A stretch of DNA of 64,000 bases from Nipponacmea schrenckii (Eukaryota > Mollusca > Gastropoda > Lottiidae): positions 3,100,001 to 3,164,000 of the forward strand of contig JAUJPP010000005.1 in the NCBI GenBank assembly GCA_030562195.1, given 5' to 3'. Shown one piece after another: positions 11,885 to 23,154 of the stretch (within the stretch, counting starts at the first letter, position 1; each line of letters starts with the position of its first letter). The notes under the pieces were generated by a model. That model searched no databases and was not told the DNA's origin. It worked only from the letters and a program-made list of their open reading frames with translations. The translations under genes were made by a program, and so were the position numbers.

Positions 11885-12635
11885 TACATAATATAATTAT
11901 GAAGCTGACAAAAACAAGTCTGGACGTCTGTGATGACATCTCTATTTGCCTCAGACACGTTCTCGTAGTGCCGAGATTTAAGACGAGATTTGTCAATATT
12001 TGTCAAGTCAATATGGCGGACAAATAGCAGAAAGGAGAAGTTGAAAGATTGGACATGAAGCTTGTTGATTTTGGTGAAAATTCACTTGTTTCGATGTTGA
12101 AATACATTCTTTTGTGTCGTTCGAGCACCGTTCACACATAGTCTTGAATTTAAAGGTCCTCTTTACCGTTTTGTTCGGTATGGTAGTTCAAGGTCAACCG
12201 CAATATTTTACTTTAATATCCAACAACATGGAAGGGTAAACGTCTGTCCCAGCACCGTTTTCCTAATATTGTATTCATTCATGCTATCGTAATATATTGC
12301 TCAGAACAATCTAGAAACAGGATCTGCTGTACCTTTAAGGCAGTAGATCAGCAGTATGAGATCAATATAGCGATGGTCGAGTGTTTAAATTAGGACATAG
12401 TTCTTCAATAGAGATTTACAATGTTGTTATCACTATAAGTGAGGACATTACCGTAAGTGAAAATCAGTTATGGATTGTATATCAAATAAATGAATTGAAC
12501 TAACTAAGCTTCTTTATTCCTTAAAACCAAAATGGTCCTGCAGCTGACCCAATTCTCTTAAAAGAGATCAACTTCGTTAAAAGACCGTTTGTGATTATTT
12601 CCTTGAGTGGAATCTTAAGATAGGTTCTACTGTAT
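11885..12635. other. Gene-free stretch
   Basis: Unique sequence of mixed composition. No repeat, exon or element was recognised. Confidence 0.4.
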
Positions 12636-12639
12636 ATGA

Positions 12640-13130
12640 TACTGGAGGATGTGGAAGAAGAATAAGAGGAGACTGAAGCGGGCGAGCTTGAAGAGGAAGC
12701 TGAGGAGGTGGATGAGGCGGCGAGGATGACGCTTAAGAGGAGGATGAAGCGGAGAGGATGAAGAGGAAGATGAAGAGTATTAAGCTTAAGAGGTGGATGA
12801 AGCGGCGAGGATGAAGAGTAGAGGTTAAAGAGGAGGTTGAAGCGGCGAGGATGAAGAGGAAACATGAAGAGTAAAAGCTTAAGGGGTAGATGAAGCGGCG
12901 AGGATGAAGAGTAGAAGCTTAAGATGAGGATGAAGCGGCGAGGATGAAGAGTAGAAGCTTAAGAGGTGGATGAAGCGGCGAGGATGAAGAGTAGGAGGTT
13001 AAGACGAGGATAGATGATGAAGGGTGAAAATGAGGAATAGATGAAGAGGGTGAAGCTGGTGAGGCTGAGGGCCTAAGATGAGGATGAGATGAAGAAGAGA
13101 AGGGGGCTTGAAAGGGAGTGGATGAAGAGC
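12640..13130. repeat. Polypurine minisatellite, period about 40 (GATGAAGCGGCGAGGATGAA)
   Basis: The plus strand is almost all A and G. The core AAGCGGCGAGGATGAAGAG recurs at about 12800, 12840, 12893, 12932 and 12972, with AGTAGAAGCTTAAGAGG between. Flanking units are more degenerate. Minus-strand frames (12521-12865, 12919-13152) are Ser/Pro/Leu low-complexity translations of it and not credible proteins. Confidence 0.9.
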
Positions 13131-13589
13131 ATAAGGACAGGAGAATGTCCACATCATCGCTTCCACTATTTTCTACACTGTAACGATTATACCGCTCCGG
13201 ATAACGTACCTAATACCACCATCCTAGACAGTGTAATCCGACCTTTAACGTCGATATGCAAAATACATGTGTCTAAGAATACACCAGTGAATATAGAGCA
13301 AACAAACGGTTGGTAATTATTTCCTGTTTCATGAAGCAATGCCAGTATCAATAAAATCAATTTTGCTCTGGGATCAATTTGCAATATGAAATTCCATTTA
13401 AACAAGTCACTAGTCGATGAAAATAACCTATACATGTACTTCCAAGTCACTGCTTTGAAGTAAACCAGATGGTTTTCCATTTACTAAAGACGTCCGTAAT
13501 ATCTCGAAAGAACCCAGATATCATCTCCCAAAGAACCTGCTATCGAATGTTACGATAACGCAATGCAGATTCAATAGGGAAATTGTTCG

Positions 13590-13812
13590 ATTTCTAACGA
13601 TCGAGGGATCTTCAACGTGCAAAGTCCGGCGGTAGATTGTTCCATCTTAAAGACTGGACCTTTTTTCATGTCGATCGCTCCGATCAGCATCACTGCCAAG
13701 GGTAACCGAGCTAAAAAAAATCCCAAGATATGAGCTATGCTAGGATCGAATCCTGGACCCTCGGGTTATCCAGCACGCGTCTAACTGTTTGAACTACCGT
13801 AGCTCCAGGGGT
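13590..13812 (-). mobile_element. SINE-A copy: tRNA-like head plus part of the centre
   Basis: Read on the minus strand, the copy starts GGAGCTACGGTAGTTCAAAC (A-box-like), continues to AGGGTCCAGGATTCGATCCT (B-box GGATTCGATCC), passes a diverged linker and ends in the centre at GAAGATCCCTCGATCGTTAG. The 3' module is absent. The head resembles a tRNA but is part of the element rather than a functional tRNA gene. Confidence 0.75.
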
Positions 13813-14289
13813 GAGGAATGGGTGTGTGTAAGAAGGATGGGACAAATAGGACACATATCACCACAAGCCGGGCCAACTTGTCCTGTAGCAGTCCCTTTAA
13901 AGCCGCATGATCCGATGAATTACAGATAACGTCACGTCATTGTGTGTTATCAATATCTCGTGGTATTTTTAGGGCAGACCGTCAACTTCCGGTAAGAGCA
14001 CCCCGACCTGACATCGATAAATTGTTATCACAAACTACAGATATATTACTCAATAAGCGTTGTCATGGTAACGTAAACAATCACATAGACTTGTGAGTTT
14101 ACTGGGGGCATTTAAGGTAGAGGGTGACAGGGCACATGGTATATCGTGTTTCAGGTAATTACGCGATAACAGTAAATAAGGACTCGTATCAGCGTGCGTT
14201 CTTGTAGTATAACGTGAACTGGTGGAAGGTTTTACATTGGATCGAATCACAGAAGAGTGGATTTCGAATCTAATGCACCCACATAGTGG

Positions 14290-14595
14290 CTGACAATCTA
14301 ACTCGCTGCTGACTGAGCTATTTCACTGTCCTATCAGACGACAATCCAACTGAGCTATTCCATTGCCCTAGCAGACGCATTCCAACTTGATACTGACCGA
14401 GATATTCCACTGTCATAGCAGACGACAATCCATCTCGCTACTGACTGAGCTATTCCACTGTCATAGCAGACGACAATCCAACTTGATACTGACTGAGCTA
14501 TTCCACTGTCCTAGCAGACGACAATCCAACTGTCTACAGACTGAGCTATTCCACTGTCCTAGCAGATGACAATCCAACTCGCTACCGACTAAGCG
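14290..14595. repeat. 48-bp minisatellite with tRNA-like A-box
   Basis: About six copies share CTGACTGAGCTATTCCACTG, TCCTAGCAGACGACAATCCA and ACTCGCTA-type text. The period is 48 (core near 14395, 14443, 14491 and 14539). On the minus strand each unit reads GGAATAGCTCAGTCAGTAGC, which fits a tRNA internal A box, then GTTGGATTGTCGTCTGCTAG. A single related copy is at 50137-50160. The 60-codon frame here is a repeat translation. Confidence 0.9.
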
Positions 14596-14599
14596 ATGT

Positions 14600-16040
14600 C
14601 AATGTCGATGCAAGGGATACCTTCAATCGAAGGATCGACTTAAATGGGTCGAGCAGCAATATCTATGCTCGTACAGGGACGAATCCAAACCAAAACGGGA
14701 CAATCCGTTTTATTACAGGTAGAATGAATAGTAATTGAACTAAAAATGTCAGACATTAGTATGCACGTCCATATTCAGGCGCAGTCCATTTTATTAAGAG
14801 GTAGAACCAGCAGTACATTGACACTAATGATGACAGTGTAAATTATTAAAATGTTGTGTTTATAAAACGCAGGAGTAGTATATCGTTAAATTGTTGTTAA
14901 ATCCGTTATATTTTAATGTTGTTATAATAGGTTCAAGGGCAAAAAAACACTCATTGTTCGTCCAAGACCGTCGGATATCGGATATAGCACCGACATATCA
15001 TAGCAGGCACTAACATGAACGCATCGAATAGTTTATCTCGGCTTTGTGTTAATCCGTTTATATCCCTTATTGATTTCTCGCCTTAATCCTTTTATCCGTC
15101 ACTGGGTGAACAAATAATGCTAATCCATATTTGATCTCGATTAACAAGCCATTTGTCAATATCTCTCGTTTTACCAGACACTTGAAATTGATCGAATGGT
15201 ATGTTATAGTGAACTTTACTTTATGTTCAACTGATTGAAGATGGGCAATAAATCTCTACTACCGTAAGAACTGGTTGACCTAGTGCACATGTTTCAACCC
15301 CTGAGGAGGCCCCACACCAAAATTTTTTTTCATTTTCAATGTGTTCGTCGTTTACAAATCCCTTTAATGTGCTAGAACTGTTGGAATGCACCTTGTTGCC
15401 TCTTACTTTGTTGTTTCTGCAATGTACCAAACCAAATATCCAAACATTGCTGTTAATTGTAATAGAAAAACTTTTAGTATTGCAGTGACCCAGAAAGGCA
15501 CGGCGTGTTTCTGAAAGTTGCAGTTATCGTTCGGTGGCAAAACAAACAATGACGAAGTTCCAAGTAAGGAAGAAATGTGGGCGTGCCGTTTGCTGGAAGC
15601 AAGTTTAGTTCTGTTGGCGGTCCTGCGTGCACTTTATGATCCGACATAATTGTTCTTAAACACATGTTCTTGATTATAAATAGTATCCAACTAATCAAAT
15701 TTAGTACAACGAATCGCCTTAAGCCCGCCAGAAGCAGCCTTAATTTAAGAGCCACTAAACTTTTCGAAACGAATGATACCGAAATATATTTTGACCGTTA
15801 ACATTTTCAACAATAGATGGGTTAGGGATAATTTCATTCCCATGGTAACCAATGGTAAACACATTATAATTATTTTGTAAATATCATAACTTCATCTCCA
15901 GTGAAAACAACAAAAAACGAAATACTTTCGCCAAATACTAATTTTCTTTTCGTACATTAGCGTCTTAATTTGTTTTGAAAAGATAGAAGACAAAAGATAG
16001 TCAATTGAAATAGCATTCTGTTTTTTCAACACAAATAATG
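14600..16040. other. Mixed gene-free stretch with unrecognised minus-strand frames
   Basis: Minus-strand frames at 15474-15755 (93 codons) and 15227-15430 (67 codons) lie in non-repetitive sequence of balanced composition. Their translations contain no domain I recognise, and no splice sites link them convincingly. They could be remnants of a mobile element or chance frames. Confidence 0.3.
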
Positions 16041-16044
16041 CCTT

Positions 16045-16540
16045 TTTTGTTGGGTTTTCAGGCACCTGAATGCCTTAATGCTTTCGAGGCATCCTTCTTG
16101 GTGTGCGGCTATGGCAAGGTTCTTATTTTAAGGTACCTGAATGCGTTCGCAATCGTGCCACATAAAATGCCTCTTTCCATCTTAATGCCTTCGTCGTAGC
16201 CTTCTTGGTGTACCAAATGATGAAAGCAGTGTACAACACACAAAATGCCTCTATGACAAAGATTTTCAGGTACCTGTATGCCTACAATGGTATCGTTGGC
16301 AATCGTGTCACATTAAATGCCTCGTTCCATCTTAATGCCTTCATCGTATCCTTCTTGGTGTGTCAAATGATGAAAGCAGTGTTACCGCATAAAATGCCTC
16401 TATGACAACGTTTCAGATTTGTCGGTACCCGTATGCCTTCGTCGTATCCTTCTTGGTGTGTTAAATGGTGTTACCATATAAAATGCCTCTATGGCAAGGT
16501 TTCAGATTTTCAGGTACCGTGTATGCCTTTTTGGTATCGT
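16045..16540. repeat. Long-period degenerate repeat (about 130-180 bp), three to four copies
   Basis: Phrases recur in order: CAGGTACCTGAATGCCTT, GTATCCTTCTTGGTGTG, AAATGATGAAAGCAGTGT, CACATAAAATGCCTC and TATGACAAGG. Copies near 16045, 16120, 16265 and 16420 vary in length because internal pieces are lost. Confidence 0.82.
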
Positions 16541-16544
16541 TCAC

Positions 16545-16970
16545 GATCTACCTTCAAAATCATTGGCAATGTGGAATTAGAAAAGAAATCGGACACTCGG
16601 GACTTTAAACTTTAAACCCATTTAAAATTACATTTTGGATAGCATTTCAAAACACAATCGTATCAGTAACGCTGTGGGCTAAACGACACCCGAGCTCGTC
16701 TATTTTTAGCATCAAACCGACTCCTGTCAAAACAATTAGAGGAATCTTGTACTGAAAAAACTGAGGAAAACGAATCGTCGCCCACGGTTGTTGAAATAAA
16801 ATGTATAATAATTAGCAGTTCGTATGTTTAAAATACCCCTCTCCTATTTCATTGAACTGGATGTTGTAAGGTTATAGGGTTAGAAGGTGTACCGGACAGA
16901 CTCGAAACGTACCAGATGAATGCATTTTTATTCCAATATCAGTCAGATGACCCTTTATAAGGCTTGATCC
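16545..16970. other. Gene-free stretch
   Basis: Unique AT-rich sequence. No exon, array or element was recognised. Confidence 0.45.
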
Positions 16971-16974
16971 CCAT

Positions 16975-17270
16975 TTGTCAGATGACATTGTTTCTTTGTC
17001 AGATTTCATCGATCCTTTGTCAGATTGCATCGATCCTTTGTCCGATTGCATCGATCCTTTGTCCGATTGCATCGATCCTTTGTCAGATGACATTGTTGGC
17101 ATTATTGATTGGCATATTTGTCAGATATCCACCGTGCTTGATCCACTAAAGGATGCCACTCGATCCTTTGTCAGATGGCATTAATTCTTTGTCAAATACC
17201 ATTTAATCCTTTGTCAAGTGCTTCAGGATCCTTTGATGGGTGTGATCCTTTGTCAGATGGCATTTTACTG
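16975..17270. repeat. 21-bp minisatellite (GATCCTTTGTCAGATTGCAT)
   Basis: Four near-identical tandem units at 17010-17090 are flanked by more scattered copies of CCTTTGTCAGATG to 17265. The seven-codon period gives open frames on both strands (SDKGSMQ on minus, DPLSDCI on plus) that are not genes. Confidence 0.92.
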
Positions 17271-17368
17271 TCGATGACCGATTTGTCACTAGCACTATCT
17301 TCAGATTAGCGTGAAACAAAAGAAGACCTAGAAGCAAGTGAGCAAGATAGCTGCCTCCTTGCTAAGCT

Positions 17369-17400
17369 TCTCCCCCCCCCCCTTCTCTCTCTCTTCTCGT
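17369..17400. repeat. C-run and CT microsatellite
   Basis: A run of about ten C residues is followed by TTCTCTCTCTCTTCTC. Confidence 0.85.
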
Positions 17401-17689
17401 TTTAAAGAATCAAAGCAACACAATAAAATATAATGAAATAGTTTATTGATGTATATAATTATATGTATTTTGATGGAGAACATCTGGATTCTTCAATGAT
17501 GCAAGGTTATCAGTAGTTGACTAACTCGAACACCCTTGAAGAACCCAGATGGATGGAGTGTGTACTATACAATGTATTTGGTAGGTATACAATATTGATA
17601 CCACTTTAAGGCTATCTACAAATTTCTATATTACATTATGCATAAAGGGGCCTTCACTTTGTGCTCATATTGTCTTAATTTAAGAATTT

Positions 17690-18180
17690 AAAGTAAAATA
17701 TAACAATTCAGCATATTCACCTTCATTAACAATTCAATTTTCTTGAAATAAGAATTCAAAATTTTAATATTTAAAGAAATAAGCATTTGCCTTTCATTAA
17801 AAATTCAAAAATTTCGGAAAGACTTTAAAAAAAAAATTATTTTTCTTTCATTAAAAATTCAAAAATTTTGGAAAGACTTTAAAAATAATTATTTGCCTTT
17901 CATTAAAAATTCAATATTCTTAAAATAAGAATTCATAAGATTTTAAGAAATAAGCATTTGCCTTTTATAAAGAATTTACTACTTTCGATTCCGAATACAG
18001 TTTAAATCAATTAAGAATTCAAATTGAAGCTAAATAAGCATTTACCATTTATAAAGAATTTACTACTTTCGATTCCGAATACAGTTTAAATCAATTAAGA
18101 ATTCAAATTGCAGCAAAATAAGCATTTGCCATTTATAAAGAATTTAACATATATATAAATTTATTTGAATTAAAATTAAA
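17690..18180. repeat. AT-rich repeats (AAGAATTCAAA; 83-bp unit)
   Basis: TTTCATTAAAAATTCAAAAA recurs with about 70-bp spacing in the left half. In the right half an 83-bp unit with CTACTTTCGATTCCGAATAC and AGTTTAAATCAATTAAGAAT is repeated almost exactly (ACTTTCGATT at 17981 and 18064). Confidence 0.85.
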
Positions 18181-18828
18181 AATTGATTTTTGCACTTAAT
18201 AAATGTTCTTATTGTATAAGAATTTAAAATTGTAAAAATGAGAATTAAGAATTTACAATCGAGTAAATAAACTTCTTAATTTGATACACATGATAATTCT
18301 TGAAAAAAAGTGAAATTTTTTTGAAATACTTACTTTCCCTGTTAATGAACATTTTTTGATTGAAAAAAAGTTTTAACAAAAATAAAAATTAAATTTTAAC
18401 AAATTTTAAAATCAGTTTGCATAAGTTGTAATATCAAAGGAACATTTGCAATATTTGCAACTATCTTAACATAACATACATGAACATTTTGCCAGATTTG
18501 CTATTTTGCAACAAAATGGCAATCCTGGCAAGGCTGTATGACTGGCAACAGAGTGTGCTATCTTAGTGTCTATGGAGTAGCGAAGCATTGAATAAGAAGA
18601 GCAAAATATGCCAAAATATATGATAGCTCTAGGCTACAGACAAAACTGTCTTGTATATTTTGGCTAGATAAGCAAGGCCATAATGTGTTGGATTATTTTA
18701 GATTCACAACACAACAAGTTATAAGAATTTCCTTATGCCAAACTCCAAAACAAAAGCTCAAATGTTGCCAGATTTAGGCAAAGTTGTACACTGTTGCCAG
18801 ATCATACCATAATGATAATTGAGTGATG
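18181..18828. other. Gene-free AT-rich stretch
   Basis: Mostly unique. TTGCCAGAT recurs a few times between 18490 and 18810. No exon was recognised. Confidence 0.45.
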
Positions 18829-18866
18829 TTAATAATAATAATAGTAATAATAATAATAATGATGAT
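18829..18866. repeat. (AAT)n microsatellite
   Basis: TAATAATAATAATAGTAATA continues into TAATAATAATGATGAT. Confidence 0.92.
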
Positions 18867-18929
18867 ATAATTAAAATAATTAACTAATATGTACAGTTCT
18901 CAATAAATAAACATCAAAGGGATCCATTC

Positions 18930-19140
18930 CTATAAGCTTTTTTCAAAGATTGAGCTTTTACATAAGATTAAGCTCAGAACATAATATTAAGCTCTTAACA
19001 GAATATATAGCTTATGTTTGCATAGGCTAAGCTGTTTTGATTTGAAAGCTCAATATTTTTGCAAAAAAAGGCAGAGAGCTGATTTTAAAAAGAGCTCAAA
19101 TTTCAGAAGCCATTATTAAGCTTTCAATTTATATCTTTCA
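18930..19140. repeat. AAGCT-rich scattered repeat
   Basis: About ten AGCT-containing words (AAGCTTTTTTC, ATTGAGCTTTTA, ATTAAGCTCAG, TTAAGCTCTTAAC and so on) lie about 20 bases apart. A similar AGCTTTTAAGCT-rich region is at 33855-34170. Confidence 0.6.
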
Positions 19141-19395
19141 TTTTTAGAACAATATAGGGATGGGTCTCTTTAATTTGTTCTCATCCTATCTCTCACTTGA
19201 GTTAAATAAATAAAGTAATTAATTCAATATATAATAAGATATAAATTTAATAAATTAGGTTTAAAAATATTTATAACTTTTTATTTAATATAGGATAATG
19301 TTTATTTCATATTAATTGGAAAATATCCTTTGATGTACAAGTTTCCCATTTGATTTTCCTTTCTTTTGTTTTTTGAGTCAGTTCGCCAATGTTTA

Positions 19396-19560
19396 GCGTG
19401 TGATGTTGTCATTTGTAACAGCACTGATTCTTATTGTTTAATCATTAAAATGATAAGAATAATAGCATTTCATCACATATAACACATTACAATAATTGAT
19501 GTGTGATGTTACTATCTGTAACAGCACTGATTCTTATCATTTGACATCAGGCATCAGGCA
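19396..19560. repeat. Two-copy repeat with small hairpin
   Basis: GTGTGATGTTGTCATTTGTA plus ACAGCACTGATTCTTAT recurs about 100 bp on as GTGTGATGTTACTATCTGTA plus the same right part. Between them ATTCTTAT (19427-19434) pairs with ATAAGAAT (19453-19460). Confidence 0.7.
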
Positions 19561-20750
19561 AATGACATCCAACGCAACACTCTAATCAAACTGAGCTACA
19601 ACCCTCCCCATTCTGGATATTTCCCATTAATGAACATAAAACATATCCTTTATCCTGAAAGCAATATTACAGTCTGATTATCAAGACTATAATCAATTAC
19701 ACAACCAAATGTTTCAATAAATAGCAAGTGAGAGATGGGATGCAATGAAGCAATTAGTCTCAAAACTCTGGCCTAAATGGGACTTCAATTCTAACTTTAA
19801 TTCTTCAGTGAGTAAGCATTGGTTTCAGTTTATCAAAATGAATTTTTGGGGGATTTTAACTGAAAACTTGGCATTTTTAGAACCAGAGTTTTGAAGACAA
19901 TATCAATTATAAATTATATACAAAATAATCCCTCGAACCAATGGAGTAATAATACTAATTCATCAAGACAGAGTAATTTGCCTTGGAATCACCCAAAATA
20001 AGTAAATTCCTACGCAAATATGAAATACTTAAAAAGTTATCGTCGGTGTGCAAAATGTGGGCTGAAAGTTGTCAAATTTTTAAGTGAATTATTGTAATCT
20101 GGATACCCTAGTCTTAAATTTAAAATTTCAACTGATAATCTGATTGGTTAATAAAAACAATCATGAATCCATTGACCAATCAAATTGCTGGGTACATGAT
20201 TTCAAATTTAATATATTGACCAAAGGACTTTTTAGCTGCTTTTCTGACCCATAAGATCTGAATTTTATTAAAAACTGTACCATGGGATGACAAATTAAAG
20301 CTCGCAAGAATGGATGAATGGATGACAGTGATCATGACAAATGGAATGCTTGGAAAAAAATATTTTCTGCAGACCTGCTTTGACCTTGGAAATGGTCAAA
20401 GTAGTTTTCGGGGGTTTATTTGGTTCCAAAATTTTTTTGGGGTTGGGGATTTTTCCTTAGTGTGCTTCAATTAAGTTTGTTTCAAGAAATCACTTCCAGG
20501 AATTGGTACTTAGCTTCTTCAAACAGTCATTTACTGTGTGATAACAAATTATTTGAAATAGGGCGAAGCAGTTGTTAGTTGTCTCCTGGGTCAGAAAATC
20601 AGACAAAGAAGCCTAAAAAAATTCAACTGACAGCCATTTTGTGCAGGACGAGGAACTTATAAGGGAAAAATGTAAAGCATGGATTTCATTGGTTGAAAAT
20701 ACTTGAATCAATAATAGTAATAATAATAACATTAAAAAATATTTTGTTAA
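19561..20750. other. Gene-free stretch
   Basis: Mostly unique, with the inverted-repeat element at 20138-20185 described separately. No exon was recognised. Confidence 0.45.
20138..20185. mobile_element. Small inverted-repeat element (CTGATTGGT / ACCAATCA arms), copy 1
   Basis: ATCTGATTGGTTA at 20138-20150 faces TGACCAATCAAAT at 20173-20185. The same pair of arms recurs at 40844-40881 and 45873-45932 with similar flanks (a TTTCAAATTT-type right flank). This looks like a short MITE-like element, but no target-site duplication was established. Confidence 0.5.
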
Positions 20751-20754
20751 CATT

Positions 20755-21275
20755 AAATAGATAATAGATGTCAGTGACATATAACAAGCTGACACAGTGA
20801 CACAATGCCAATTAACATAGTGATGTCAGAATGACATATTCATCGACATATATCTATTGGCACACAAGGCATGACATGATGTCAAACAGCACAAATTTTC
20901 ATGGTAGTGCAATGAATTTTTGCATGTCAATATCAAGTTTTACTATGTCAATTGACACATTCATGCCATTAATGTCAACTGGCACATTGGCATCAAAACT
21001 AACAAAATCACAACATGGGACAAGATATATATATATAAATACTATTACACATTTAACTGTTTGAACATTTAATGTAAAATAGAAACGAGCAATATTTAAA
21101 TTTCATTTAATTTTGATAAGTCAGATTATTTATCAGCTGACATATAGACAAAGTATCTGACAAAAAATTACCCAAGAGTTTATAATGTCCATTTTACATA
21201 ACATTTTTAAAATTGACATTGTCAAAAGTGAGATGCCATTTGATAATGTCAGATTTTGATATTGCAATGATAGCG
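20755..21275. repeat. TGACAT/ATGTCA-rich degenerate region
   Basis: More than twenty TGACAT, TGACA, ATGTCA or TGTCA words lie in about 520 bases in both orientations, without a strict period. This is either a very old array or a repeatedly rearranged motif. A 77-codon frame here is repeat-derived. Confidence 0.65.
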
Positions 21276-21364
21276 GCAATATATTGCCAAGATATGTGTA
21301 TTCAATGTCTAAGGCACATTTTCCTGAAAATTTATCAGCATAGGCCTAAGTGAAAACATTGCAA

Positions 21365-21540
21365 AACAAAAATATCAGCCATTTTGAAAATAAAGTCAGC
21401 CATCTTGAAAATAAAGTCAGCAATCTTGAAAATAAAGTCAGCCATTTGAAAATAAATTCAGCCATCTTGAAAATAAAGTCAGCCATCTTGAAAATAAAGT
21501 CAGCCATCTTGAAAATAAAGTCAGCCATTTTGAAATAAAT
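21365..21540. repeat. 21-bp minisatellite (GCCATCTTGAAAATAAAGTC)
   Basis: Eight copies of CAGCCATCTTGAAAATAAAG plus T, with one-base deletions in two. It is open on both strands through the seven-codon period (minus FKMADFI, plus SHLENKV); these are not genes. It contains the GCCATCTTG word, the reverse of the CAAGATGGC word common across the window. Confidence 0.94.
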
Positions 21541-22061
21541 ATTAAACAATTCAATAGATAACGCTCCCATTTCTACTCCCTTACTTTTCATGATACAAAG
21601 CCTCCCTCTTATAGCACTCACGAATAATAGAACACCTATCAACACTTTTTCAAAAGCCGATTTAGCCCCTCAGGTTCACCAAAATTAGAGGAAATTGACA
21701 TGATGGTTTTGACTTGTGTAATGAGTCAAACCACAAAGTGGGATCAGGTGTTTAAAGGATAAAGCTTAGTTCTAATACTATAAACTGCTGAGACAACAAA
21801 AAATTCTGTTTCTTTAGCAACAATGCGGCACACCTCAAAAAAAACAAAATGGTGGCAAGTTGAAGCTGATTGGACGGAAACATTTTAAAAACAAAAACGT
21901 TAAAAAACATGACATTAATTTTGTTTATACTAGAATACTGACTTTGTATAGAGGTGTGCAACTCTTTGAAAATTTGTTGCACATCTCAAGTGACATTTCT
22001 AAAAGCTACTTGACATACAATATAACATATATACAAAAACTTCGTTAATTTTCAAACATAC

Positions 22062-22771
22062 TTTATTTAACAATTTTGATGTAATTCTGACGCCATTTTG
22101 TCATTGATTTTGCTCTCTACACAAGGTCAAGGTTATTCAAAGACAGAGCGTTTTTTTTCCACCACCACCTAAAGAATTCTGTTTTGTACAAATTGTGTAT
22201 TCAGTCATTCCCAATGGAGTCGACATACATTTTGGTATCATTTCTAAGCTATCCCTTGTTGAACTTCAACTTTGACCCCAAACAAATTACCATATTCACA
22301 TAATAAAATGATCGCTTTTGTAAAAGTATAAAACTATATAAACATCATCTAAAGCAGGCATTCGATTGAAGATCTACTTCCCATGCGAGGTGCATTCATA
22401 AATCATCGCTTATTACGATTTTTCTTAAATAGGTCAAACATACTAAAATTACTTTCATTCATTGAAGACTTCCACCAAGCATACGTTAAAAAAAAATTGG
22501 ACAAAATACGTTATCTTAAATACTTTTCTTAAATAATTTTTGTTCAGATGAACATGTAACTTCACGTCAATTTCCAAAGTTCTTAAGCAGTATTATTCGA
22601 TGTTTGAACGCCCTACAAAATTTTGTAGAGTGTACACAAGAAAATTTGACAAGAAAAGTTACAAGTTCATCAAACAATATCAATTATATTAACAACTTTT
22701 TGTGTCGTCATGACAACAAGATATTTAATACGAGATTTGATATTCCACCATCTTGGATTTCATTTCCGTGG
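22062..22771 (-). other. Probable 3' UTR and polyadenylation signal of the RBM24-like gene
   Basis: About 710 bases follow the stop codon on the minus strand before the first well-placed AATAAA (plus-strand TTTATT at 22062-22067). An ATTAAA only about 45 bases after the stop (22724-22729) seems too close to be the main signal. The stretch is AT-rich and mostly non-repetitive, unlike the minisatellites on either side. The end is inferred from the hexamer only; a different or more distal site is possible. Confidence 0.45.
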
Positions 22772-23063
22772 TTACTGCATTCGTTCTTGGATCTGTTGGG
22801 CCTGGTAAAAATGTCCTGCGGCTCCAGCTGCTATGGGCTGGGGTACAGCATATGTGTATGCAGCTGGAACATATCCATTGGTAGTTGCGGATGTATATGG
22901 ATACGCTTCATAGCCACTTGCAGCATACTGTTGTGCATAAGCTGACGAGTAGTCAATGGCGTATTGGGAAGCAGCTGTTGGTGATAATGGTGATTGGGGA
23001 ACAGCTAACACTCCTCCTCCAGGGGCAGCAACGTAAGCTGATGGGTACACATACTGTGGGTAC
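22772..23063 (-). CDS. RBM24: RBM24/RBM38-like gene, terminal exon with low-complexity Ala/Tyr C-terminus
   Basis: The minus-strand exon starts after the acceptor TTTGTCCATTTCAG. Its first base completes a glycine codon, then YPQYVYPSAYVAAPGGG follows, and it ends YQAQQIQERMQ-stop. Family hallmarks are in the right order: the YVYP segment after the linker, a DYSSAYAQQYAA stretch matching vertebrate DYTGAAYAQY, EAYPYTSATTNGYVPAAYTY matching QYPYAASPAAAGYVTAGGYGY, the AVPQPI motif, and a C-terminus ending in RMQ as in RBM24/RBM38. The long poly-alanine run of vertebrate RBM24 is nearly absent (AAGAAG only). The region is disordered, rich in Ala, Tyr, Pro and Gln, without signal peptide or membrane segment. 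With the two upstream exons it gives 157 residues, about two thirds of a typical 220-240-residue family member; the missing part is the first half of the RRM. The stop codon occupies 22772-22774. Confidence 0.94.
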
Positions 23064-23154
23064 CTGAAATGGACAAACAACAGCCATATTGGATAAATTG
23101 TCTTCCAAATAAAACAGGAAAGTGAAACAATAATAAAATAATTATAGGAATAGA

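Noticed and set aside
12521..13152. Ser/Pro-rich minus-strand frames
   Set aside because: They are the complement of a polypurine repeat; low complexity only.
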